Assembly (NCBI RefSeq): GCF_003576645.1
Contig: NC_044930.1
Location: 14,926,076-14,990,075 of the forward strand
Length of the DNA stretch: 64,000 nucleotides
Direction of reading: 5' to 3'
Source of the DNA: Ipomoea triloba
Lineage: Eukaryota; Streptophyta; Magnoliopsida; Solanales; Convolvulaceae
Shown here: positions 1 through 9,434 of the stretch, piece by piece
Position numbering within the stretch: the first letter of the stretch is position 1
How the letters are laid out: each line of letters opens with the position of its first letter
The notes under the pieces: generated by a model
Told to the model about the DNA's origin: nothing
Databases searched by the model: none
What the model saw: the letters and a program-made list of their open reading frames with translations, nothing else
Program-made: the position numbers and the translations under genes

Positions 1-31
<31 letters not shown>
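1..31. repeat. poly-G run at window edge
   Basis: Thirty-one consecutive G bases open the window. A homopolymer of this kind, like the 146-C run beside the assembly gap at 24218, is more likely a sequencing or gap-edge artefact than biology. Confidence 0.9.
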
Positions 32-32
<1 letters not shown>

Positions 33-1085
33 GATTTATAGCGGTTTAGCCAACTCAGCCTATTCCATTCTTATCCTTAAAACTCCTAAGGAGGTTTGCA
101 CTATCCTTTAGTACAAAAAAATGTTCAAGCCTTGAACACAAAGCTGACTATAAACTTCTTAGGTTTTTCAACTCAACACTAAGTTTACTCTACATCTTTC
201 TATTTCTACCGAGTGGAGATACAAGGGTTTGAAGATAAAGGTTTTTCAATATCCAATTATGAGAACTTGGCTTCTTGGATATTAATTTTGAACTCCTTTT
301 GATCAGCACAAGTATCTAAAAATGGATATATATCTTTTGAGTTTTTATCTCTCTCACTAGTCATGCTTGAATAATTTCTTAGAATGCTTGTTAATTTCTC
401 TTGAATGGACCATCACCTTCTTAAGTCTTGAATAAAGATATTTATAGGCATTTTGAAAAGGATCCGTTGGATGGAAACCCATTTCAAACGTGTATTACCC
501 AGCGGGTTTTCTAGAAAGTTGTTTTTGCTTGTCAAACTTTCTAACCGTTAGACCACCTATTTTGCGTTGAACATATCTTTTTGTTATGTACAAACTGTAT
601 AAGCATTTTGAGGAAAACCTTCCTTAGGATGTGTACCTAGAACTCTCTTTGCCTTGGACACATTTTACCATAAAGCAGTAACGTTTTGGGGTTTCGAACT
701 GTGAGCTTAGAGAATGTCTCGAGTGTTTCTTTTAGAATGGTTAACTGCTACTATTTGAGTTAATGTTTTGAACCTTAACACTTTATAGCCTTTCAGTAAT
801 AATTGGTTGTCCTTACAATTTGTTCCTTCTTAGATCCCATACTCTTCGAAAGGTATGCTCTTCCACCATTCGACCTTTGCAACATTTCGGTCTTGAAGTC
901 TTGAACTCTCCAGCTCTTCGTCTCGAACTCTTCTGATCTTCAATTCTTTGAAGCTAGTTAGTTGACTATCCGAAGTGTAATCATTTGGGTTAACATTCAG
1001 ATTATTCGAGTTTGAGAATAGAGTTCCTAAGTCTAAAAGATAAAATAAATTGGGGACTAAAATTCTTAATTTTTGGTATCATCAA
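32..1085 (-). mobile_element. Fragment of a Copia-type LTR
   Basis: The start (GGTTTAGCCAACTCAGCC, then a G/C-poor stretch and TTTAGTACAA) parallels positions 14711-14800 inside the LTR of the SIRE-like element, and the end (CTTAATTTTTGGTATCATC) parallels the LTR end near 16077. The two are clearly related but diverged, so this is an older relative. The outer end is lost in the poly-G edge. No coding frame is visible. Orientation is inferred from the match to the minus-strand element. Confidence 0.55.
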
Positions 1086-1262
1086 AATCTAAATACAAAT
1101 GGTTCAAACATGCGCCCAGGAGTTATCAACTGTAATTTGCCCCCATTCTATAGTATGGAGATACTACTCCTCGCTAATGATGAAATAATGAGGTGTGAAA
1201 GTTGCTTTGGGAACCCAAACCCCAACAAAGTTTCTCAAACAAAATTCTAGTCGAGGTTGTCA
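1086..1262 (-). mobile_element. Possible 3' internal remnant of a Copia element
   Basis: This stretch lies just outside the LTR fragment and carries a purine-rich tract on the minus strand (CCCCCATTC on + near 1140). It could be the PPT-proximal end of the element that owned the LTR. The small ORF here (1050-1250) has no recognisable domain. Confidence 0.25.
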
Positions 1263-1975
1263 TAAGCCTTCCAAAGGTCAATTTTAATGGCCATTAACCC
1301 CTTCCTGCCCCTTTTTTACTTATATAGTGAATAATTTCTTGAGTAAGGATGACACTATCTAACTAGGATCTCTCCTAAAGGAAACTGTTTTGGGGTAGAC
1401 CAATAATCTTTTTCATGATGGGTCTCATTAGGTCGACTAGGACCTTGGAAATCATTTTGGACACCACATTCAAGAGGGTGATGGGACGAAAGTCCACTGT
1501 CGTCTCTGATTTTGCATTTTTAGAATAAAAGTGGTGTATGCCTGTAATAGCCTCTACGAGACCTCCATATTCTCTAATGCTTCATTAACCATGGTGGTAA
1601 TAGACACCCCCACTTCTTCCTAGTACTTCTGATAGAATGTTGTAGGGGTGCCATCAGGTCCTAGATTCCCAAACTTCTTTTTTCCATTGACTTATTTTCT
1701 CACCTCTTCCATAGTTGCTCTCTACACAAGGCTCATTGTTTGGTCCATATTGATAGACATGTTTACCATTGTTCAATTCGACCATCCTCTATACACAATT
1801 TCCACCCTAATAAACAAAGAAGAGAAAAAGTTACACACATATTAGCTGAGGGAGACAGGATCCGTAGACCAAACCCCTTCCACTTTAAGCATTCGTATCT
1901 GGCTTCCCCTCTGTCATGGCACTGTAAACTTGTGTTCCTATCACAATTTCTAATCCATTGCATGCAAGCCTTTTG
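1263..1975 (-). pseudogene. Degenerate LINE reverse transcriptase fragment
   Basis: On the minus strand broken frames give RT-like peptides: WIRNCDRNTS near 1950 (the pre-RT region of plant L1 LINEs), LGPDGTPTTFYQKY near 1650 (the PDG block of RT motif 2) and VGVSITTMVNEALEN near 1590, followed by a block matching the DFRPI/KVL region near 1480. Multiple stops and frameshifts show long decay. It may be the downstream part of the same LINE whose ORF1 remains at 16231-16780, split by later insertions, but that link is inference. Confidence 0.65.
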
Positions 1976-2090
1976 AAATCAAAGGACATCCGATTAGTCA
2001 AGAACTGCGTTGAGTTCTTGAAATTGTCGTTATAAAGCTTGAAGGGACCCCGACGTGTTGTACATGGGGAACCCCTAGATGCCCCAAAGT

Positions 2091-4320
2091 ATGACACCCC
2101 GAAACAATTCAACCCGTATTATTCCAGTAAATCATTTTCCCGATGAGTTATTATTTAATTTAGCCCAATTCCTTGATTTAATGAATAACTCCTAATGTAG
2201 GCAATGTATTCTAAAAGCCCAATTCTCATAAATAATGCATAAGGATATTTAATCTATGGCTTTTATTCTCCTTATGTATATGTATGTATATTAAATTCCG
2301 TTTGGCCCAAATTCATGAATAAACTAAGCTTTGTCTTCATGATAAATTCTAAATAGAGGAATGACCCACTCTTTATTTTAATAATGTCCCATACCTTATC
2401 TTTCCTAACCTAATATACATATACATGTATGTATATAATTTCATCTAGCATATCTTATCCATATAAGATAAGATAACCTAATATTCTACATTCTCTCTCT
2501 CTCCCCCCTCTCTTCTTCATTATCACGCCATTTTCACCCCAAAAGCTATAGGAAATTCATCTTCTTTATACTCTAAGAAAATCACGTAAAGATTCATCTT
2601 TTAGGATCCTTTAAGCTAAGACAAGATAATATCCACCCTTATATTGCATTTTCTCTCCTTTTTCCTTAATCTTTGTAGCTATTCCTTATTATTGCTTTGG
2701 GGTTTTTGGGTTCCTAGATGATCAAGGTGGAAATGACATGTTAGGGTGATCTTGGAAGGGTTTTGTGTCTCTAGCTAGCTTAAAAGGTAAAATCTCATGT
2801 CTTGCAAATCTATTTTCACTTTATTATATGATTTGGTGTATATTTGGAATCCATGAGTGTATTTCTTGGATATTCTTGAGTTATGTCTTGTTCTTGATTA
2901 AATCCTTGTGTTACTCTTGAGCTATATTGGTTATTTTTGGATCTTTGTGGGTAAATCTTGTTCTAAGGGATTTCATGTGATTTATTAGCTTCTAGAAATG
3001 TGTATTCTGATCTATGTTTGAGCTATTACTTGAGTTGCTGTTTGATTCGTGTCTGAGCATCTGTTGTCTGTTTTTGGCTTGGTGGTGCACCCTCACGCTA
3101 CTATCTCTACCGTGAGTATTGCTCGTTAGTTGACTAGTGGTAGTGTGTGGTGGGGTTGTGTTGCTCATTCGCCTTTACCGTTTGAGCTTCTGGTGTTGTT
3201 TGGCGGGCATTAACATACCGTCACTCTTGACCGTCAATTGTGTTTGAATTCTGTTCCAGTACGTATTTTGATCTCCAGTGCATTGTTATTCTATCTCTAG
3301 TTCAAGATATGTCTATTGAGAGTTATGTTGAGTACTTTGCTTTGATTGTTGAGTATTATACTATTGTTATTGACCCCTATATTGAGTATTTGTTGAGAAT
3401 CCTTGAGTTGATCCTTTTGGCTATCTTCTAGAAGTATTGGCTCTGTTATTGGTTCATCAGTTATGTATATATAAGTATGAATATTCTCCTTTTGTATTAA
3501 GTATGATCTTTGGTATATATTATGATTCTTTGGACTCTTGAGAATGATTCTTTGAGCTCTATGTATGTGTGTAAACCCCTGGATTTGTGGCATTTGAGCT
3601 TTGGCTCTTGTGTATGAGATGATATTGAACAGGCGGTTATTGAGCTTCGGCTATTGTGATTTGTGAATCGATAATATATGTGAGGAGGCGGTGAGAGTTT
3701 TGGCTCCAAAGAAGTAGGTGGTGAGAGCTTTGGCTCCAAAGAAGTAGGCGGTGAGAGCTTCGGCTCCAAAGAAGCAGGCGGTGAGAGCTTCGACTTCAAT
3801 TTGGTGTTGTGGTTGGATTGGTGTTTCGGACGGATTGGTGACCCGAATGGACTGGTGTAAGGATGGAAATTAGCCTTAAAGCCCTATATTATGCATGCAT
3901 GTATATATGTATTTCCCTGTGTATGAGTATCTGGATATGCTTGGTTGGTCTCTATGCTTATCTCTAGAATTATTGAGTCATATGTTCTTGTCTTGAGTAC
4001 ATGTTATAGAGTTCCTTGTCTTGTTGAATTTTGGAGTTGTTCCTTTGACATTATATGTTGTTTATGAGTCTTTGGTTTGAATCTTATTCATCTTGTTGAG
4101 CTTGAGTCTCTTGAGATCTGATTGATTATAGTTTCGTTGAGATATATCTATTGGTGTTGTGTGAAAACCTATTTTGATTATCAATGTATACTATTGTATC
4201 TTTACGAGTGAGAATGAGGTTTTACTTAGCGTTCTTTGCTAATTATTCTAAAATGTTTTCATGTATGGAGTAGGACCAGACCGTGAGCGCGATAGTACCT
4301 CTTAGTACCCCTCTTTTGAG
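2091..4320. repeat. Noncoding, probably LTR-derived block
   Basis: The block begins TGACACCCCGAAACAATTC, which resembles the TGT(A)ACACCCC starts of plant Gypsy LTRs. It has a pyrimidine-rich patch (2493-2515), repeated splice-donor-like motifs and a short tandem repeat, with no long frame. No matching 3' terminus is seen; it stops at the poly(A) end of the LINE. A solo or truncated chromovirus-type LTR is the best guess. Confidence 0.35.
3688..3795. repeat. 30-bp tandem repeat, about 3.5 copies
   Basis: The unit GCGGTGAGAGCTTCGGCTCC followed by AAAGAAGTAG repeats head-to-tail with a few substitutions. Because 30 is a multiple of three, it opens frames on both strands, which explains the spurious minus-strand Pro/Ser-rich ORF at 3497-3799. 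Confidence 0.9.
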
Positions 4321-4339
4321 TTTTTTTTTTTTTTTTTTT
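4321..4339 (-). other. LINE poly(A) tail
   Basis: Nineteen T on the + strand, read as a poly(A) tail on the minus strand directly after the RNase H region, mark the 3' end of the LINE. Confidence 0.85.
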
Positions 4340-4365
4340 GAAAAACCATAACAAACTTCATTAAC

Positions 4366-4843
4366 TCATAATAATAGTGTTCGAAATACAACGAGGTATA
4401 CAATCAAAAAACTCAATAAGATCAAACCCCGAAAGACATAAAGCTTTATGCGCAAGCACATGGGCCGTCTCTTTTGCATGACGTTTAAAACGAGTTTAAA
4501 AAGGACTTCCTCAGAATCAGCTAAAGCGGTACGAATATCATCAATGATTGCGCCGAAGGGTGTAATATTGCAACCACCGCGGACCGCATTTGTGACTAGC
4601 TGAGCATCTGTTTCAACTACCACACGAGTCCACCCTTTCCCCTTTATCCAACTTAACGCCTCCCTGGCTCCCATCGCCTCCGCCTCCCTCACCGAGTACA
4701 CCCCATGGAGTTTTCTCATACCCACGCCAACCCATCATTCCCCTTTCATTGTCCAAGCCCACATCAATGTTCACCTTTAGATACGCTTCCGGAGGAGGCT
4801 GCCAATTCACAACACCACTCCGTGTGTCACAATGTGGAATCAC
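4366..4843 (-). pseudogene. LINE RNase H domain
   Basis: The two overlapping frames 4613-4843 (VNWQPPPEAYLKVNIDVGLD) and 4366-4725 (VYSVREAEAMGAREALSWI, then VVVETDAQLVTNAV) together make the plant RVT_3/RNase H fold: first Asp in the NIDVGLD strand, Glu in REAEAMGAREAL, Asp in ETDAQ. They lie in different frames, so at least one frameshift separates them. The domain removes RNA from the RNA:DNA hybrid in autonomous LINEs; here it is inactive. Confidence 0.75.
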
Positions 4844-4873
4844 GTCTGCATGCCTGCGAACATCCCTCCAGTT

Positions 4874-6115
4874 TTAGACATAACGCCTCGCACGATGAAC
4901 TAATGTTCTGGAATCCACAGCATACGAATTCCATAGCCTCTCGTTTCTGCCCTCCCACAACGCCCAACACACAACAACCACTACCTCAATAATTTCCTTT
5001 GGAAGCTCAGACCACATTTCATCAACCCAATCGGTCATGGATGTAACAAACCCCAAATTCCAATCCTTATCAACCTCATGCCAACACTCCTTTGCATAAC
5101 CACAATTAGCAAATAAGTGCACAGCGGTTTCCGGTTCAAATTCTCAAAAAACACACAAAGGATCACAAGCCACTTGTTTAATAAATAACGCATCTTTAGT
5201 AGGCAAGCGTTGTGTACACATAGCCTAGAAAAAACACTTTATCTTCGAAGGTATATCAAGATCCCAAACCCCTGCCCAAACTCGCTCTCCCCCACTACCC
5301 CTAGTCCGCATTGCAAGTCTATACCCACTCTTTACGGTATAAAACCCATGACTCTCCCCCACCCAATAAATACAATCATTTTTCAAGGACTTAGGATTGG
5401 ACACGCTAAGAATTTTTTGAGCGTCCCTAGAATTGAAAATATCATGCACAAGTTCATAGTCCCATTTGGCGGACCCTACACGAAAAAGAGACGCGACAAC
5501 CGGTTTATTTAAGTAACTAGGTTCAGGAGTTGTAATATAAGGATTGTGCTCATCATTTAACCAAGGATCCCCCCAAACACTAACCCCTTCCCCACTCCCA
5601 ATTCTCCACCTCACCCCCTCCCTTAAAAGACCCTGCGCTTCTCTAATAGTCGTCCACACGAAAGAAGGATTTGAACCCGGTAACGCTTCCAAAAAAGAAC
5701 ATTTAGGAAAATACCGGGCCTTAAAAACTTTTGTAACCAGGGCGTTCGGGTTATGGATAAATTTCCAACCTTGCTTTCCTTGCATAGCCACATTCATTTC
5801 TCTAACAGACCGGAAACCCATTCCCCCATACTTCTTTGGTCGACACAAATCCAATCATGTACCCCACCGAATACCCTTACCACCCCTTCGCTCACACCCC
5901 CACCAAAAGGAATTCATCAACCTCTCAATCTCCCCACATAAACCCTTAGGCAACAAAAAAACATTCATTGCATAGTTAGGGATACTTTGTAGCACAGTTT
6001 TCAAAAGAACCTCCCTACCTGCCCGAGAAAGAAACCAGTTTCCCCAATACAAAATCCTAGCCTTTACCTTATCCCGAACAAACCCCAAGACTTGCCGTTT
6101 ATTCCGCCCTACCAA
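4874..6115 (-). pseudogene. LINE RT thumb and zf-RVT region
   Basis: Three successive frames (5855-6115, 5225-5854, 4874-5122) read through the RT thumb (RDKVKARILYWGNWFLSRAG), the conserved GGMGFRSVREMNVAMQGKQGW block and the zf-RVT domain (HLFANCGYAKECW). Frames change near 5855 and 5130-5225, so the product is broken in at least two places. The order agrees exactly with plant L1 ORF2. Confidence 0.8.
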
Positions 6116-6244
6116 ACGCGGGAGCCCTAAATACTTCCCACCACCCCTCTGTTCCTAAATACCTAGCACCTCACAAATAGCCTCTTTATCCTCCCTAGTG
6201 ACGGTTCTCCCAAAAACAATAGAAGATTTTTGTAGGTTCACTTG

Positions 6245-6931
6245 CTATCCACTCTCTTCCCCATATTCCAATAAAACGGCCCGTACCACCCCTGCCTCTA
6301 AATTATTCGCACGAAAGAAAAAAAGGCAGTCATCCGCAAAGAAAAGGTGTGACACAGAAGGGGCATTACGAGCCACCCGAATCCCATGTAAAGCCCCCAC
6401 CCCTTCTTGCGCCCTCATCGTCGCACTTAAGCACTCCGCCACTACAATAAAAAGGCAAGGTGAAAAAGGATCCCATTGTCTTAAACCCCTCGTAGGAACT
6501 ATGGGACCCCATTCCTTCTCTTCAAACAAAACCCAGTATCTAACCGATGACACACACTCCTTCATCATTCTCACCCATCTCTCAGAAAACCCCAGTTTGA
6601 GCAAACCATTCTCCATAAAACTCCACTCAACCCGGTCATAGGCCTTACTCATATCTATCTTTAAAGCACCAAACCCCCCCCCACTCCCCTGATGACGATT
6701 TAAAGCGTGAGCAGATTCATAGGCAATTAAAACATTATCAATAATCGAACGACCGGGAATAAAAACACTTTGAGAAGGGGAAATATTAGAGTCCAGCACC
6801 CACCAAAATCTATTAGCTAAGACTTTAGCAAGAATGCGATAAAGCACGTTACACAACGAAATAGGGCGGAAATCAGGCATCAATTCGGGATCCTTTAATT
6901 TTGGGATTAACATAATATGGGTGTCACTCAT
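6245..6931 (-). pseudogene. LINE reverse transcriptase core
   Basis: RT palm and fingers: the frame opens at SDTHIMLIPK, then FRPISLCNVLYRILAKVLANR, VFIPGRSIIDNV, ALKIDMSKAYDRVEW (first catalytic Asp) and the LINE-type box FADDCLFFF (two catalytic Asp). The catalytic residues look intact. The reading frame begins at the MITE boundary; upstream RT sequence continues at 7560 on the other side of the MITE. The next segment (6115 downwards) is in another frame. Confidence 0.85.
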
Positions 6932-6939
6932 AGAAACAG

Positions 6940-7551
6940 TAGGGATGGCAATTTCAATCTGCCCCGCGGATAATCACCCGAATCCATCCCGCATGGATCG
7001 GGTTTTTTTGGGTGATAGTGGGTGGTGGGTCGGGGGTGGATCTTAAAAATGTAAACCCGCGGTGGGTCGGGTTGGATTCAGGTTTTATGTACAAAACCCG
7101 CCTAGCACCCCACCCGACCCACCATGTGTGTATACATATATATATAATTGTAAAATAAGTAGTACTAGTATATAGTTAATTATAAAAGTTTCAATAATTT
7201 TGGTAACTTTTTAGTATTTTTATATTTAAACTACTAAATTTATTTTTTTAAATTAACAATTTAGTTATTATATTATAATATTTCTATCATTTTATGTTTT
7301 AGTATTACTAATGAATTTTATTGTTTAATTATGTCTAAGTAATTTTGATACTTCGTATTATTTTTTGAAAAAAAAATAATAAATTGATAAGTGGTGGGTA
7401 CCCGTAGTGGGCACCCGCACCCGGTGGGGGTGAATTCTAAAAAAGTCCACCCGATGCGGGTTGGGGGTGGGGGTGGGTGGAGAAAATAAAAGGTGGGTCG
7501 GGTGATGGATGTAGCCCTCCCCGACCCACACCCGACCCATTGCCATCCCTA
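6940..7551. mobile_element. hAT-type MITE inside the LINE RT
   Basis: The element has terminal inverted repeats TAGGGATGGCAAT / ATTGCCATCCCTA, is 612 bp long and is flanked by a perfect 8-bp target duplication AGAAACAG (6932-6939 and 7552-7559). Eight-base duplications and these TIRs fit the hAT superfamily. GGGTCGGG-rich subterminal arms surround an AT-rich centre (7140-7380). There is no transposase, so it is non-autonomous. Removing it with one duplication brings the two LINE RT halves together in register. Confidence 0.92.
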
Positions 7552-7559
7552 AGAAACAG

Positions 7560-8085
7560 GCAACTGACCATTCTGAAAAAAATATTGACAGAAAGACACT
7601 ACCTCAGCTCCCAGTATATCCCAATGCATTTGAAAAAAAGCAGGAGACAAGCCATCAGGACCCGGGGATTTATCGGGATGCATTGCGAAAAGTGCCCCCC
7701 TCACCTCCTCACTTGTGACAGGCCGAAGCAGCCCCTCATTTTGCTCTCCCGACACCCTACTCTCAACACAACCCAGCACTCATCTCCCATCCCCACCAGA
7801 TGCCCAAAAAAGATGATTAAAATTTACAAAGACCGCTCCCATCCCCTGCACATCAGTAACTAAACTGCCATCCTCATCCCTCACCCACTTTATATGATTT
7901 TGGCGACGCCTTTCGTTCATAGAATTATAAAAAAAAACGGGAATTGCTATCCCCGTGAGCATACCACAATTCCTTTGCTCTTTGATGCCACCGATCGCTT
8001 TGATCCTGTAATACCCGAAAATACTCCCTTTGCACTTCCCCAAACTCCCTAACCGCCCTTTCCCCTCTCTCCTTGTGTAACACAC
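7560..8085 (-). pseudogene. LINE RT N-terminal part
   Basis: Frames 7780-8085 (SMNERRRQNHIKWVRDEDG) and the one ending at the MITE (VTSEEVRGALFAMHPDKSPG, PDGLSPAFFQMHW) are the linker and the first RT motifs of plant L1 ORF2. An in-frame stop separates them near 7780, and a frameshift near 7925-8085 separates them from the endonuclease. It is cut downstream by the MITE. Confidence 0.8.
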
Positions 8086-8889
8086 TCAGCCGGGATTTAT
8101 ACCTCGCCAACTCCCTCGACTCCCCTCGGTTCTGTATAGAACCCCACCTGCAAACCTGCTTCCAACAATTCAATAACCTCTCACCTAAATCCCCCCCAGC
8201 AGCATTCACCCACGCCTCCTCAAGCACAGTCCTACACACAGGATTACGTCCCCATGAATTTTCGAACCTAGGGAGTCTATTATAAGCCCTTCTCCACAAC
8301 ATATTCAGTTGAAGATAAATAGGAAGATGATCACTTGTACCACCCTCCAAAGACCATGCGCTAGCATTCTGAAAAATATATCTCCACTCACTCGAAACCA
8401 ACACCTTATCTAACTTCTCCTGGACCCAGTTCTGTGTTCCCCTTCCCCTTTCCCAAGTAAATTGGCACCCCTCAAACCCAAAATCCTCCAAACCACTCTC
8501 CCTGACTACCTCCTGGAAACCTCGTAACAACCAACCAGGATGAGGCACCCTCCCATTTCTCTCCCATTCCCATAAAAGATCATTACAATCACCCATTAAG
8601 ACCCAAGGAAGAGAGTTTACCGTAGAAAGATACCGTAGGAGGTCCCATGATTCCCGTTTACGTTGACGCTCAGGACACCCGTAGAAGCCTGTAAACCGCC
8701 ATCGAGGTAGCGCATCGTCAAACATAACTCTAGTATCTATATAGTGATTTGAGTAGCCGACCACTTCCACTCCCACCCCACCAGTCCACAACAGCGCCAA
8801 CCCCCCGCTCCTACCGTCGGCTGCCACAACAAAACAGTTCGAAAAACCCAACTTCACACGAACATACTCCATCCTTCGAGAATCACACA
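7925..8889 (-). pseudogene. LINE APE-type endonuclease, N-terminally truncated
   Basis: About 320 residues match the exo-endo-phosphatase domain of plant L1: RMEYVRVKLGF, GRSGGLALLW, WRFTGFYGCPE, WVLMGDCNDLL (the GDFN-type box with catalytic Asp), LDKVLVSSEW and the C-terminal SDHLPIYLQL (SDH box). The first roughly 60-80 residues, including the first catalytic Asn and Glu, are absent because of 5' truncation at the Copia junction. It would have nicked target DNA for priming. Confidence 0.85.
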
Positions 8890-8894
8890 AAGTT

Positions 8895-9434
8895 TCAGAT
8901 AATGTGTTTCGTCCTGGAATGTAATACTGGATTCTGAGTGATAGCTATGGCACTTGTGTTGTCACACATAATCTTAACCTCTTTACATTCAACACCATAA
9001 TCCAGTAATTGTTGCTTCATCCATAAAACCTGAGCACAGCAACTTCCAGCTGCTACATATTCTGCCTCAGCGGTGCTTGTAGCTATCGAATGCTGTTTCT
9101 TGCTAAACCATGAGACAAGTCTTCCACCTAGAAACTGACATGTCCCTGATGTGCTCTTTCGATCTATTCTACAACCGGCAAAGTCTGCATCTGAATAACC
9201 CATAAGTTCGAAAGATCCACCTCTCGAATACCAAAGTCCAACACTTTGCGTACCTTTGAGATATCTAAGGATCTTTTTAGATGCATTTAAGTGACTTTCC
9301 TTAGGACTTGCCTGAAATCTAGCACATACACCTACTGCAAAGGATATATCTGGTCTACTAGCAGTTAAATAGAGAAGAGATCCGATGATACCTCGATATG
9401 TAGTTTGATCGACCTCGACCTTCACTGTCGACAT
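8895..9434 (-). pseudogene. Copia RT tail and RNase H, truncated
   Basis: The frame gives [20 protein letters not shown] (RT-RNase H connection), MGYSDADFAGC (first RNase H Asp), STSGTCQFLGG, STAEAEYVAAGSC (Glu) and MCDNTSAIAI (Asp), ending at HSRTKHI where the LINE starts. It is offset by a frameshift near 9435 from the long pol frame. The last part of RNase H, with its final catalytic region, is absent. Confidence 0.85.

Larger units (their letters stand above)
4321..8889 (-). mobile_element. 5'-truncated L1-type LINE with RNase H
   Basis: On the minus strand the order is endonuclease, reverse transcriptase, zf-RVT region, RNase H and a poly(A) tail, as in plant L1-clade LINEs of the RNase H-bearing group. 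ORF1 and the first part of the endonuclease are missing, the usual result of incomplete target-primed reverse transcription. The 5' end abuts the Copia RNase H at about 8890. No matching target-site duplication is seen at the poly(A) side, so one flank has been rearranged or lost. A MITE (6940-7551) interrupts RT. Confidence 0.9.
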
